Positions 1 to 7,831 of a stretch of 64,000 nt of DNA are shown piece by piece (position 1 is the stretch's first letter; each line of letters opens with the position of its first letter). Made by a program: the position numbers and the translations under genes. Source of the stretch: Mesorhizobium sp. CAU 1732 (lineage in GTDB: Bacteria; Pseudomonadota; Alphaproteobacteria; Rhizobiales; Rhizobiaceae); contig NZ_JBDQQR010000001.1 of NCBI RefSeq assembly GCF_039888675.1, forward strand, positions 1,736,001-1,800,000, written 5' to 3'. The notes beneath the pieces are model-generated. The model was not told where the DNA came from. It searched no databases and saw only the letters and a program-made list of their open reading frames with translations.

Positions 1-540
1 GAAAGCGTCGGGGCGGGCGTTCTCGTTGATGTCGTCGCCGTAGATCGCTTCGGCCGAATCGAGCTTCTCGCCGGCTGCCTGGCGCTCTGCCTCATCGGCG
101 GTGCGGGCGATGTTCAGCGTGATCGTCGCTTCGACTTCCGGGTGGAGCGAAATGGCGACGTTGGTCAGGCCGATCGTCTTGATCGGCTGGTTCAGCTCGA
201 CCTGGTTGCGACCGACCGAGAAGCCCTCTGCCGTCAGCAGGTCCGAAATGTCGCGCGAGGAGACCGAACCGTAGAGCTGGCCGGTTTCGCCGGCCGAACG
301 GACGACAATGAAGCTCTTGCCGTCGAGCGTCTCTGCGACCGCGGCGGCTTCCGACTTGCGCTCGAGGTTGCGGGCTTCGAGCTGCGAGCGCTGGCCTTCG
401 AACTTCTTCTTGTTGGCTTCGTTGGCGCGCAGTGCCTTGCCCTTGGGCAGCAGGAAGTTGCGTGCGAAACCGTCCTTCACCTTGACGGTGTCGCCAAGCT
501 GGCCAAGACGGGCAATGCGTTCGAGGAGAATGACGTCCAT
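1..540 (-). CDS. rplI: 50S ribosomal protein L9, 3' end cut by window edge
   Basis: Structural protein of the large ribosomal subunit that binds 23S rRNA. The reading frame opens at the ATG read from 540 and runs 180 codons without a stop to the window edge, so only the last few residues are missing (the family is usually 150-195 aa). The N-terminus [19 protein letters not shown] and the following [17 protein letters not shown] are classic L9. The long basic, Glu-rich connecting helix follows ([19 protein letters not shown]). It lies 204 bp downstream of rpsR on the same strand, the usual rpsF-rpsR-rplI order. Confidence 0.95.
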   Translation of the reverse strand, partial: MDVILLERIARLGQLGDTVKVKDGFARNFLLPKGKALRANEANKKKFEGQRSQLEARNLERKSEAAAVAETLDGKSFIVVRSAGETGQLYGSVSSRDISDLLTAEGFSVGRNQVELNQPIKTIGLTNVAISLHPEVEATITLNIARTADEAERQAAGEKLDSAEAIYGDDINENARPDAF

Positions 541-715
541 TGTCCTGATCCTTGTTCTCGCCGGCATGGCCGGCAGTCGAATATCGGGCAGGTCAGGACT
601 GATGCGGCGGTTGTGCCGGGGTCGCTGTCCTGCCGGTTGCGGCAGTTAGGGCTGAAAGCCCAACTCGGGAGTGTTCGTCGTCGTCGCCGGCGCGCCCGTC
701 GCGCTGGAGCGAGGA

Positions 716-734
716 GGGGCGGACAAGCCGCCCC
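716..734 (-). terminator. GC-rich hairpin between rpsR and rplI
   Basis: A 7-bp perfect stem (GGGGCGG / CCGCCCC) with a 5-nt loop lies 10 nt past the rpsR stop codon. No T-run follows on the minus strand, so it is more likely a partial attenuator or an mRNA-stabilising stem than a full terminator. Seen directly as an inverted repeat; the function is inferred. Confidence 0.35.
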
Positions 735-744
735 GCCGAAATGC

Positions 745-993
745 TTACTTCACCACGTAGGGCAGAAGGCCGAGGAAACGTGCGCGCTTGATCGCCTTGG
801 CGAGCTCGCGCTGCTTCTTCTGGCTGACGGCCGTGATGCGCGACGGCACGATCTTGCCGCGCTCGGAAATGTAGCGCTGCAGCAGACGCACGTCCTTGTA
901 GTCGATGCGCGGTGCGTTTGCGCCCGAGAAGGGGCAGGTCTTGCGACGGCGATGGAACGGACGCCGGGTCGGGATCTGGTTGATGTCGACCAT
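745..993 (-). CDS. rpsR: 30S ribosomal protein S18
   Basis: Small-subunit ribosomal protein that forms a heterodimer with S6 on the platform of the 30S subunit. The 82-aa product has the typical bS18 core: [19 protein letters not shown], then [20 protein letters not shown] and the basic tail [20 protein letters not shown]. Its ATG overlaps the rpsF stop codon by one base (TAATG), so the two partner proteins are probably translationally coupled, which suits an obligate S6:S18 complex. Confidence 0.97.
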   Translation of the reverse strand: MVDINQIPTRRPFHRRRKTCPFSGANAPRIDYKDVRLLQRYISERGKIVPSRITAVSQKKQRELAKAIKRARFLGLLPYVVK

Positions 994-1463
994 TATTCTG
1001 CAGCTCCTTCAGCCTGTTCGCGCGGCCGGCGCGGGCCGCGATCGCGGTCACCGCCACGGTCGCCACGATCACCACGGTCGCCCCTCTCACGATCGCCGAA
1101 ACGCGGACGATCGCCGAAGCGGCCTTCGCGCTCACGGTCGTCGCGCTTCTGCATCATGGCCGAAGCGCCTTCCTCATGTGCCTCGACCTTGATGGTCATG
1201 AAGCGCAGGACGTCTTCCGACAGGCCCATCTGGCGCTCCATCTCATGGACGGCAGCGGCCGGAGCCGTGATGTCGATGAGCGTGTAATGCGCCTTGCGGT
1301 TCTTGTTGATGCGGTAGGTGAGGGACTTCAGTCCCCAGTTCTCGACCCGGCCGAAGGAACCACCACCAGCTTCGACGACACCCTTGTACTGTTCGACAAG
1401 GGCCTCGACCTGCTGCTGCGAAAGGTCCTGGCGGGCAAGGAACACATGTTCGTAAAGAGCCAT
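993..1463 (-). CDS. rpsF: 30S ribosomal protein S6
   Basis: Small-subunit protein that pairs with S18. The 156-aa product starts [20 protein letters not shown] and carries the S6 signature [21 protein letters not shown], followed by a charged tail rich in Arg, Asp and Gly ([20 protein letters not shown]). This makes it longer than the 130-aa E. coli protein, as is common in Rhizobiales. The ATG sits about 6 nt after GGCAAG. It is the first gene of the rpsF-rpsR-rplI unit and has a long leader with a good promoter (1687-1715). Confidence 0.97.
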   Translation of the reverse strand: MALYEHVFLARQDLSQQQVEALVEQYKGVVEAGGGSFGRVENWGLKSLTYRINKNRKAHYTLIDITAPAAAVHEMERQMGLSEDVLRFMTIKVEAHEEGASAMMQKRDDREREGRFGDRPRFGDRERGDRGDRGDRGGDRDRGPRRPREQAEGAAE

Positions 1464-1820
1464 ATTGTCTTGCCTTTCTTCGTTTCACTGTCCGGTCCCG
1501 GCGGCTAAAGCCTCTGCAACTTCTCTTGTCCCGCTTGATGGCGGGCGAAGAAAGGGAGCACGTCGAGACGGTCGAGAGCGGAGACACGGGAGGCGGAAGA
1601 CCTTTTGTCCTCACACGCGTGCTTCCCCTAAAGGAAACGCACGGCCCTCCGTTCAGCCCCCAGCTGGAACCGGCAGATTGGCGGGGTCTATACAGGTTTC
1701 TGACGATAACGCAAGCGAACGCCGCCATTCGCGCGATCGTTAAAAATTGCAGTGTCTCGCTCAATCAATTCTTCATGCGCAAGAGTCAATGTGACCGATA
1801 CTTCTCTGGGGGTAAGTAAC
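1464..1820. other. Intergenic region: rpsF leader and tadG-like upstream region
   Basis: No convincing gene lies in these 357 bp. The left two thirds would be the untranslated leader of rpsF (about 215 nt from the predicted promoter). It contains a small hairpin at 1529-1544 (CCCGC / GCGGG). Long rpsF leaders often hold the S6:S18 binding site used for autoregulation, but I cannot confirm the conserved motif by eye. The right end carries the start region of the VWA gene on the plus strand; short in-frame upstream codons there give no family similarity. Confidence 0.5.
1687..1715 (-). promoter_or_regulatory. Predicted housekeeping promoter of rpsF-rpsR-rplI
   Basis: On the minus strand a -35 box CTTGCG (1710-1715) is followed after exactly 17 nt by a -10 box TATAGA (1687-1692). 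This is close to the rhizobial vegetative consensus CTTGAC-N17-CTATAT. The discriminator just downstream is GC-rich (CCCCGCC). The predicted start near 1680 gives a leader of about 215 nt. Confidence 0.5.
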
Positions 1821-3419
1821 ATGGTCTTTCGCAGCTTCTGGCGCTCTCGGAGCGGAAACTTCGCGATGATGTTCGCGCTCATGCTGCCCGCCGTGCTCGG
1901 CGCGGTCGGGCTGGCCGTGGATTTCGCCTCGATGACGAAAGCGCAATCAAAGCTGCAGAACGCCGTCGATGCGGCCGTGCTCGCGGCCTCGCGCATCAAC
2001 GACAAGGCAACCTCCCGAGAGCAGGTATTCCAGGATTTCCTGGCGGCCAACATCGCCGGCGAGCCGACGCTCGCCAACGTCACGGCCAACATCGAGATCG
2101 ACACCGGGCTGAACTACATCAGCACCGAAGGCCTTGCGGTCGCGGATGTCGAACTGCAGTTCGGCCTGCTGTTCGGTGGGGCCCGTCGCATCAAGGTGAC
2201 CGCGAGCGCCTATGAATCGCGCAACGACCTCGAAGTCGTGCTGGCGCTCGACAACACCGGCTCGATGGGCGCCGCGCGCATGGCCGAGCTTCGCAAGGCG
2301 GCGACCTCGCTGGTCGACATTCTCGCGCTCGCCCACTCGCCCGATTCCAATCCCAAGCGCGTCGTGAAGGCGGCTTTGGTGCCGTTCGTCACGGCGGTCA
2401 ACGTCAGGGGCAAGGGGTTCAAGGAGAGCTGGATCGATTCGAGATGGGACCCGGCCGTCAGGGAATTCAAATCCTATGGTGCGCAATATAGCGGTGCGAA
2501 CTTCGATAAAGACTCGCGGAACAATAAGCCTTGGGCGCACACCGAGCTTTTCCGACGCCTGAAGGGCAGCGGCGAGACACTGGATACGATCGGCTGGAAA
2601 GGCTGCGTCGAAGCGCGCGCCGCACCTTACAACCTGACCGACACCGCACCGGACGTTACCGTTCCGGACACGCTGTTCGTGCCGTATTTCGCGCCGGACA
2701 ATCCGGGCAAGAACGAGGTTTCGCCCAACTCGAGCACGGCGTGGAACAACTCCTATCTCAATGATTCGTTCGGGAAGAATGATCAGGCCAAGACGAAATC
2801 CATCGCCCGCTACGTGCCTGCGACGGCGAGCACGATCCGCGAAAACGTCTCGCGTTCGTCCGGTCCCAACTATGCCTGCCCGACACCGATCGTTCCGCTG
2901 ACGTCGGACTTCGCCGAACTCAAGACCGAAATCGGCAAGATGATCTACTGGGAAGGCTCCGGCACGAACGTGTCTGAAGGCCTGATGTGGTCTCACCGCG
3001 TGCTGTCGCCGGAAGAGCCCTACACCGACGGCGCGCCGTTCAACTCCGAGAACAATTCCAAGTTTGTCGTCGTTTTCACAGATGGCGAGAACACCGTCTT
3101 CGGCGCGAGCAGCCAGAACTACAACAAGTCCGACTACGGCGCATACAGCTTCGTCGACAGCGGCCGCGTCGATATCGACCGCAACAAGGCGCTGACGAAG
3201 GTGAACACCTGGACGCTCGACGCGTGCACATCGCTGAAGGCGAAGCAGGTGGAGGTGTTCACCGTGCTATTGGGTGCAGACACGCAGGCGAACCGCAACC
3301 TCTATACGAAATGCGCCACGACGCCTGATCACTACTACCCGACGAACGACGTCTCCCAACTCGACGGCGTGTTCAAGAAGATCGCAGCGCGTATCGCCAA
3401 GCTCTACGTCACCAACTGA
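1821..3419 (+). CDS. TadE/TadG-type VWA-domain protein
   Basis: Probable inner-membrane anchored protein of the TadG-like class: a short cytoplasmic N-terminus, one membrane helix (about residues 13-35, FAMMFALMLPAVLGAVGLAV), then a large periplasmic part with a von Willebrand factor A domain. The metal-site motif is DNTGS at residues 144-148, with Thr in place of the first Ser of DxSxS. The chosen ATG follows GGGGGTAAGTAAC and gives 532 aa; codons upstream to 1752 are in frame but do not look coding. No other tad pilus gene lies nearby, so it is an orphan TadG. Adhesion or an envelope role is a family inference. Confidence 0.8.
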   Translation: MVFRSFWRSRSGNFAMMFALMLPAVLGAVGLAVDFASMTKAQSKLQNAVDAAVLAASRINDKATSREQVFQDFLAANIAGEPTLANVTANIEIDTGLNYISTEGLAVADVELQFGLLFGGARRIKVTASAYESRNDLEVVLALDNTGSMGAARMAELRKAATSLVDILALAHSPDSNPKRVVKAALVPFVTAVNVRGKGFKESWIDSRWDPAVREFKSYGAQYSGANFDKDSRNNKPWAHTELFRRLKGSGETLDTIGWKGCVEARAAPYNLTDTAPDVTVPDTLFVPYFAPDNPGKNEVSPNSSTAWNNSYLNDSFGKNDQAKTKSIARYVPATASTIRENVSRSSGPNYACPTPIVPLTSDFAELKTEIGKMIYWEGSGTNVSEGLMWSHRVLSPEEPYTDGAPFNSENNSKFVVVFTDGENTVFGASSQNYNKSDYGAYSFVDSGRVDIDRNKALTKVNTWTLDACTSLKAKQVEVFTVLLGADTQANRNLYTKCATTPDHYYPTNDVSQLDGVFKKIAARIAKLYVTN

Positions 3420-3431
3420 CGAGACACCGGA

Positions 3432-5381
3432 TCAAAGCGGGGCGGGCGACGAGAATTGCCCGCCCGGCCGCGCGATCAGCGCTGGTGTCGACGGGTCCGG
3501 GAAGAATTTGTCCCGCGCATGCTGCTCGCCGAACATCATGTCGTACTGGATCATGCGGTAGTCGCGCAGCAGCGGGTCGATGCGCTTTTGCCGGGTCCAT
3601 CCCTCGACGCCATAGCCGCTCGGCCTGATGACGATATGGCGGTCGATAACGCGGTAATGGTCGCGGAGACTACCAAGGAAGCCGGTGTAGTAGGGATGTT
3701 CCATGCCCGCCGTGCGCAGCAGGTGGAACGGCAGGAGCGACGGGCTCACGGTCCCGATATCGATCTGCCCGCGCCGGTTCGACCACATCACCAGCGGCGT
3801 TTCGCGCTGCTCGCGCAGGCGTTCCGCCCCGGCGATGCGGTCGCCGACGTTGCGTTCCAGAAAACCGGTTGCGACATAGGTCGGCCCGAGCGGCGGCAAA
3901 TGATCGCCGAAATACACCACGATCGTCTCGCGCTCGCGCTTTTCCGCCCATTTGATCAGCCGTTCCAGCGACTGGTCGGAATCCATCATGCCTTCCGAGA
4001 AAGTATGGATCGCCGCGCGGGCGGCCGGCAGCGCCTTGCTCTCCACCTCGATGCGCTCATCGGGATAGCGGCCCGCCTCATACGGCCCGTGGTTCTGCAG
4101 CGTCACGGCGAAGAGGAACATCGGGTCGGTCGATGCCTCGACCTCCTCGATGATCAGTTCCGTCAGGGCAGCGTCGGATGCCAGCCGCCCGCGCTTGTCC
4201 AGCGCCGGCATGTTCTCTTCCGACACGAAGCGGTCGAAGCCGAATGATTTGTAGACCGGTCCGCGATTCCAGAACCAGCTCTGGAACGGATGAACGGCCA
4301 GCGTCGAATAGCCTTCCTCTTTCAGGAAGCTCGCGAGCGAAGGCGTGTCGCGCCGCACATATTGCTGGTACGGAATGCTGCCATACGGCAGCAGCGCGTT
4401 CGAAAAACCGGTCAGCGCCTCGAACTCGACATTCGCGGTCATGCCGCCGAACTCCGGTGAAAAGACGTGGCCGGACTGGATCGAGCGCGTGAAGGCGATC
4501 GGATCGGGCGTCAGCGTCACGCCGGGAAGGCGCGTCGGATCCCAGAAGGATTCGCTCATCACCATGATGATGTCCGGCTGCGTATACGGCACATAGGTTC
4601 CCGATACCGGCGTATCGATGCGGTTCATGGTGCTTGCGGCATATCCCACCGGCGGCGCGACATAGGCCATCGGCACGTTGAGCGCGAACGCCATGACGAG
4701 GCCGTTGTGACGATAATTCGCCTTCTGGTCCCACATCATCGGCGAGATTTTCAGGCTGTCGCGCAGGTTCGAATGGCTCGCATAGTCCATCTCGGCGGCG
4801 AAAAACGCCAGCGCCGGGATGGAGATCGCCAGTCTTGCTGCACGGCCGCTGAGCGTGATGCGCTGGAGGCGCTTCGACCAACGCCATAGAAGAAAGAGCG
4901 CGCCACCCAGAAGAAGAGCCGCCAGGACGATCAGGACAGCCGTCAGCGGCCGCTCGACCAGCATCAACGGCAGCAGTTCCACGATCTGGCGGGCATAGAG
5001 GAAATCTGTCGGGTAGGGCGGATCGCCGAGGTAGAACGCCTTTTCGCGCCCGACCCAGGCCAGCGCGATGATGATCGGAGCGACCACCAAAATAGCCTGG
5101 AACGACCTGCGCATCAGGGCATCGATCGCAATCATGGCAAGCGACAGAAGTGCGACGGTCGTCAGTCCGGGACGGCTGATATCGACCATGAATGCCGTTG
5201 CCTGACCGACCGAGCCGCGAAGCACGCACTCCGCGAGAAACACGATCAGCGCGGATGCGGTGACCATGACGGCAATATAGAGAACCGGCGCGCGGAACCA
5301 TCGATCGACGGATCGGGCCTCGCTTTGGGCGACGTTACCGGTCTTCACGACCGTCGTAGATGCGACTGCCAGATCGTTCAA
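3432..5381 (-). CDS. LtaS-like sulfatase-family phosphoglycerol transferase
   Basis: Membrane enzyme of the alkaline phosphatase/sulfatase fold that resembles lipoteichoic acid synthase. About five membrane helices fill residues 30-200, followed by a periplasmic catalytic domain. The metal-binding Glu is in MVMSESFWD (E277), the likely nucleophile is Thr315 in GGMTANVEFE, and the late metal motif is YFGDHLPP (D493, H494). In Gram-negatives such enzymes add phosphoglycerol to periplasmic glucans; rhizobial CgmB is one known example, so substitution of cyclic or linear glucans is a reasonable guess. The start is TTG at 5381, with GTG at 5348 as an alternative. It faces the Pho box at 5419 and is convergent with the VWA gene. 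Confidence 0.85.
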   Translation of the reverse strand: MNDLAVASTTVVKTGNVAQSEARSVDRWFRAPVLYIAVMVTASALIVFLAECVLRGSVGQATAFMVDISRPGLTTVALLSLAMIAIDALMRRSFQAILVVAPIIIALAWVGREKAFYLGDPPYPTDFLYARQIVELLPLMLVERPLTAVLIVLAALLLGGALFLLWRWSKRLQRITLSGRAARLAISIPALAFFAAEMDYASHSNLRDSLKISPMMWDQKANYRHNGLVMAFALNVPMAYVAPPVGYAASTMNRIDTPVSGTYVPYTQPDIIMVMSESFWDPTRLPGVTLTPDPIAFTRSIQSGHVFSPEFGGMTANVEFEALTGFSNALLPYGSIPYQQYVRRDTPSLASFLKEEGYSTLAVHPFQSWFWNRGPVYKSFGFDRFVSEENMPALDKRGRLASDAALTELIIEEVEASTDPMFLFAVTLQNHGPYEAGRYPDERIEVESKALPAARAAIHTFSEGMMDSDQSLERLIKWAEKRERETIVVYFGDHLPPLGPTYVATGFLERNVGDRIAGAERLREQRETPLVMWSNRRGQIDIGTVSPSLLPFHLLRTAGMEHPYYTGFLGSLRDHYRVIDRHIVIRPSGYGVEGWTRQKRIDPLLRDYRMIQYDMMFGEQHARDKFFPDPSTPALIARPGGQFSSPAPL

Positions 5382-5418
5382 TGCCGCGTTCCGGATTTGA
5401 TGATGGGTTGTCGTCTAA

Positions 5419-5436
5419 CTGTCATATAACTGTCAT
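5419..5436 (+). promoter_or_regulatory. Consensus PhoB binding site (Pho box)
   Basis: CTGTCATATAACTGTCAT: two perfect CTGTCAT repeats separated by 4 nt, the exact spacing and sequence of the Pho box consensus. It lies in the 187-bp gap between the divergent LtaS-like gene (38 nt from its start) and fabD (132 nt from its start). In E. coli promoters the repeats read CTGTCAT towards the transcribed gene, which here points to fabD. I see no clear -10 box about 11 nt beyond the site on either strand, so which gene is controlled is open. Confidence 0.8.
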
Positions 5437-5568
5437 CAAGGCCAGAAGGTTGCTTTGCCGCATAATGATATTGCGTTGCAGTCGTCCACGTTGCGTCATC
5501 GCCCCGGGCTTGACCTCCAGCCGTGCTTGCGCCAAACGCTGCCCGCTACGAGAAACACGGAGTGAGCC

Positions 5569-6510
5569 ATGTCGATCGCTTTCACCTTTCCCGGTCAGGG
5601 CAGCCAGGCCGTGGGAATGGGCAAGGACCTCGCGGACGCGTTTCCCGAGGCTCGCGCGGTCTTTTCCGAGGTCGATGACGCCCTCGGCCAGAAGCTTTCC
5701 GCCCTCATGTGGGATGGTCCCGAGGACGAACTCACGCTCACGGCCAACGCCCAGCCGGCGCTGATGGCGGTGTCGCTTGCCGCGATCCGCGTTCTGGAGG
5801 CCCGGGATTTCTCGCTCAAGGACAAGGTCGCCTACGTGGCCGGCCATTCGCTCGGCGAATATTCCGCGCTGGCCGCAGCCGGCACGTTCTCCATCGCTGA
5901 CACGGCGCGCCTCCTGCGGATTCGCGGCAACGCCATGCAGGCTGCGGTTCCTGTCGGCGAGGGCGCCATGGCGGCAATCATCGGGCTGGAGCAGGCGGAC
6001 GTGGAAGAGGCATGTGCCGAGGCCGGCAAGGGCTCGGTCTGCCAGATCGCGAACGACAATGGCGGCGGCCAGCTCGTGATTTCCGGCGCGAAACCCGCCG
6101 TCGAGCATGCCGCCCGCATCTGCACCGAAAAAGGCGCGAAGCGCGCGCTGATGCTGTCCGTATCCGCCCCCTTCCATTCCGCGTTGATGCAGCCGGCAGC
6201 CGACGCCATGCGCGAGGCGCTGGCCAATGTCGCCAAGCACGCACCCATCGTGCCGGTCGTCGCCAACGTCACCGTCGCACCCGTGACCGATCCCGAGGAG
6301 ATCGCGGCGCGGCTGGTCGAGCAGGTGACAGGCCGCGTGCGTTGGCGCGAGACGGTCGAATGGTTCGGCGCCAATGGCGTGACCACACTGTACGAAGTGG
6401 GTTCGGGCAAGGTCCTGTCGGGTCTGGCCCGGCGTATCGATCGCAACATCGCGACCATGAATGTCGGCACGCCGGCGGACATCGACGCTGCGCTTGCTGC
6501 TCTTGTATAA
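5569..6510 (+). CDS. fabD: Malonyl-CoA:ACP transacylase
   Basis: Transfers malonyl from CoA to acyl carrier protein, feeding type II fatty-acid synthesis in the cytoplasm. The 313-aa protein has the N-terminal FPGQGSQAVGMG motif, the catalytic Ser94 in GHSLGEYSAL and the partner His203 in SAPFHSALM. The usual length is about 310 aa. It is followed after 60 bp by fabG, then acpP and fabF, the standard rhizobial fab cluster. A divergent region with a Pho box lies upstream. Confidence 0.97.
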   Translation: MSIAFTFPGQGSQAVGMGKDLADAFPEARAVFSEVDDALGQKLSALMWDGPEDELTLTANAQPALMAVSLAAIRVLEARDFSLKDKVAYVAGHSLGEYSALAAAGTFSIADTARLLRIRGNAMQAAVPVGEGAMAAIIGLEQADVEEACAEAGKGSVCQIANDNGGGQLVISGAKPAVEHAARICTEKGAKRALMLSVSAPFHSALMQPAADAMREALANVAKHAPIVPVVANVTVAPVTDPEEIAARLVEQVTGRVRWRETVEWFGANGVTTLYEVGSGKVLSGLARRIDRNIATMNVGTPADIDAALAALV

Positions 6511-6570
6511 AGGGCGGTTTCCGACCCCGCCCGTGTGAAGGGCGTTCTCTTTCCGGAAGGGACAATGACA

Positions 6571-7308
6571 ATGTTTGATCTGACTGGCCGCAAGGCGCTC
6601 GTGACCGGCGCGACAGGTGGCATCGGCGAGGCGGTAGCGCGCGCGCTTCATGCCGCTGGCGCGACTGTCGGCCTGCACGGCACGCGGGTCGAGAAGCTGG
6701 AAACGCTTGCCGGCGAGCTCGGCGATCGCGTGAAGCTGTTTCCCGCCAATCTGTCCGACCGCGCCGAGGTCAAGGCGCTCGGTCAGAAGGCCGAGGCCGA
6801 TCTCGAGGGCGTCGACATCCTCGTCAACAATGCGGGCATCACCCGCGACGGGCTGTTCGTCCGCATGTCAGACGAGGACTGGGATTCCGTGCTGGAAGTC
6901 AATCTGGGCGCGGTGTTCAGGCTCACGCGCGAGCTGACGCATCCGATGATGCGCCGCCGTTTCGGCCGTATCGTCAACATCACGTCGGTCGTCGGCGTGA
7001 CGGGCAACCCCGGCCAGGCGAACTACTGCGCCTCGAAGGCCGGCATGATCGGCTTGTCGAAGTCGCTTGCCCAGGAAATCGCCACGCGCAACATCACGGT
7101 GAATTGTGTCGCGCCCGGATTTATCGAATCGGCCATGACCGAAAAACTCAACGACAAGCAGAAGGAGGCGATCATGGGCGCCATCCCGATGAAGAAAATG
7201 GGCACCAGCGACGACATTGCCGCGGCAGTCGTGTATCTGTCGTCCAATGGTGCCGGTTACGTCACGGGACAGACCTTGCACGTCAATGGCGGTATGGCCA
7301 TGATCTGA
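6571..7308 (+). CDS. fabG: 3-oxoacyl-ACP reductase
   Basis: NADPH-dependent reductase of the fatty-acid elongation cycle. The 245-aa SDR protein has the cofactor motif TGATGGIG (12-19), NNAG (87-90) and the catalytic Ser139, Tyr152 and Lys156 (YCASK). Two near ATGs occur (6565 and 6571). The second is chosen because it gives the conserved MFDLTGRKALVTG start and sits 9 nt after GGAAGGG. It is probably cotranscribed with fabD. Confidence 0.96.
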   Translation: MFDLTGRKALVTGATGGIGEAVARALHAAGATVGLHGTRVEKLETLAGELGDRVKLFPANLSDRAEVKALGQKAEADLEGVDILVNNAGITRDGLFVRMSDEDWDSVLEVNLGAVFRLTRELTHPMMRRRFGRIVNITSVVGVTGNPGQANYCASKAGMIGLSKSLAQEIATRNITVNCVAPGFIESAMTEKLNDKQKEAIMGAIPMKKMGTSDDIAAAVVYLSSNGAGYVTGQTLHVNGGMAMI

Positions 7309-7481
7309 GGATGATGCGCATCAAAGGCTTTTTCGCCTTGGAGCGCGGCAGCTTTTCGTGTAATCCGGCCCGCGAAACGGAGATTTCGTGAAGTTTTCGC
7401 CGGTTTCTTCGTGTGGCCGGCAACGGTCGGAACCAATGCGGTATTCACCGGTTTCTCAGCGCCGACACCGCCATCTTTCAG

Positions 7482-7510
7482 CTTGATTAGCGGCAATCGG
7501 GCCGCTAACG
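7482..7510 (+). promoter_or_regulatory. Predicted acpP promoter overlapping an inverted repeat
   Basis: A -35-like CTTGAT (7482-7487) is followed 17 nt later by CTAACG (7505-7510), giving a start near 7517 and a short leader before acpP. The spacer and -10 contain a perfect 8-bp inverted repeat, TTAGCGGC (7487-7494) and GCCGCTAA (7501-7508), with a 6-nt gap. It could be an operator for a lipid-responsive repressor or an RNA hairpin. The -10 match is weak. Confidence 0.35.
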
Positions 7511-7543
7511 AAGATCGAACAACATTAAGTCGAGGGTTTGCAA

Positions 7544-7780
7544 ATGAGCGATACCGCAGAACGCGTCAAGAAAATCGTTGTCGAGCATCTGGGCGTTGAT
7601 GCCGACAAGGTCACCGAAGGCGCGAGCTTTATCGACGACCTGGGCGCAGACAGCCTCGACACCGTCGAGCTCGTCATGGCGTTCGAAGAAGAATTCGGCG
7701 TCGAGATCCCTGACGATGCTGCCGAGACGATCCTGACCGTTGGTGACGCGGTCAAGTACATCGACAAGGCGTCGGCCTGA
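7544..7780 (+). CDS. acpP: Acyl carrier protein
   Basis: Small acidic carrier that holds fatty-acid intermediates on a phosphopantetheine arm. The 78-aa protein contains the [10 protein letters not shown] motif, with the attachment Ser37, and has the same length as E. coli AcpP. The ATG at 7544 is preferred over an in-frame TTG 6 nt upstream. A 235-bp gap before it and a candidate promoter suggest that it is also transcribed alone, as expected for so abundant a protein. Confidence 0.98.
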   Translation: MSDTAERVKKIVVEHLGVDADKVTEGASFIDDLGADSLDTVELVMAFEEEFGVEIPDDAAETILTVGDAVKYIDKASA

Positions 7781-7831
7781 TCTTTGGCCGCGCGGCATCC
7801 CTAGAACAGCAGCAAAACCAAGATGCAATCC

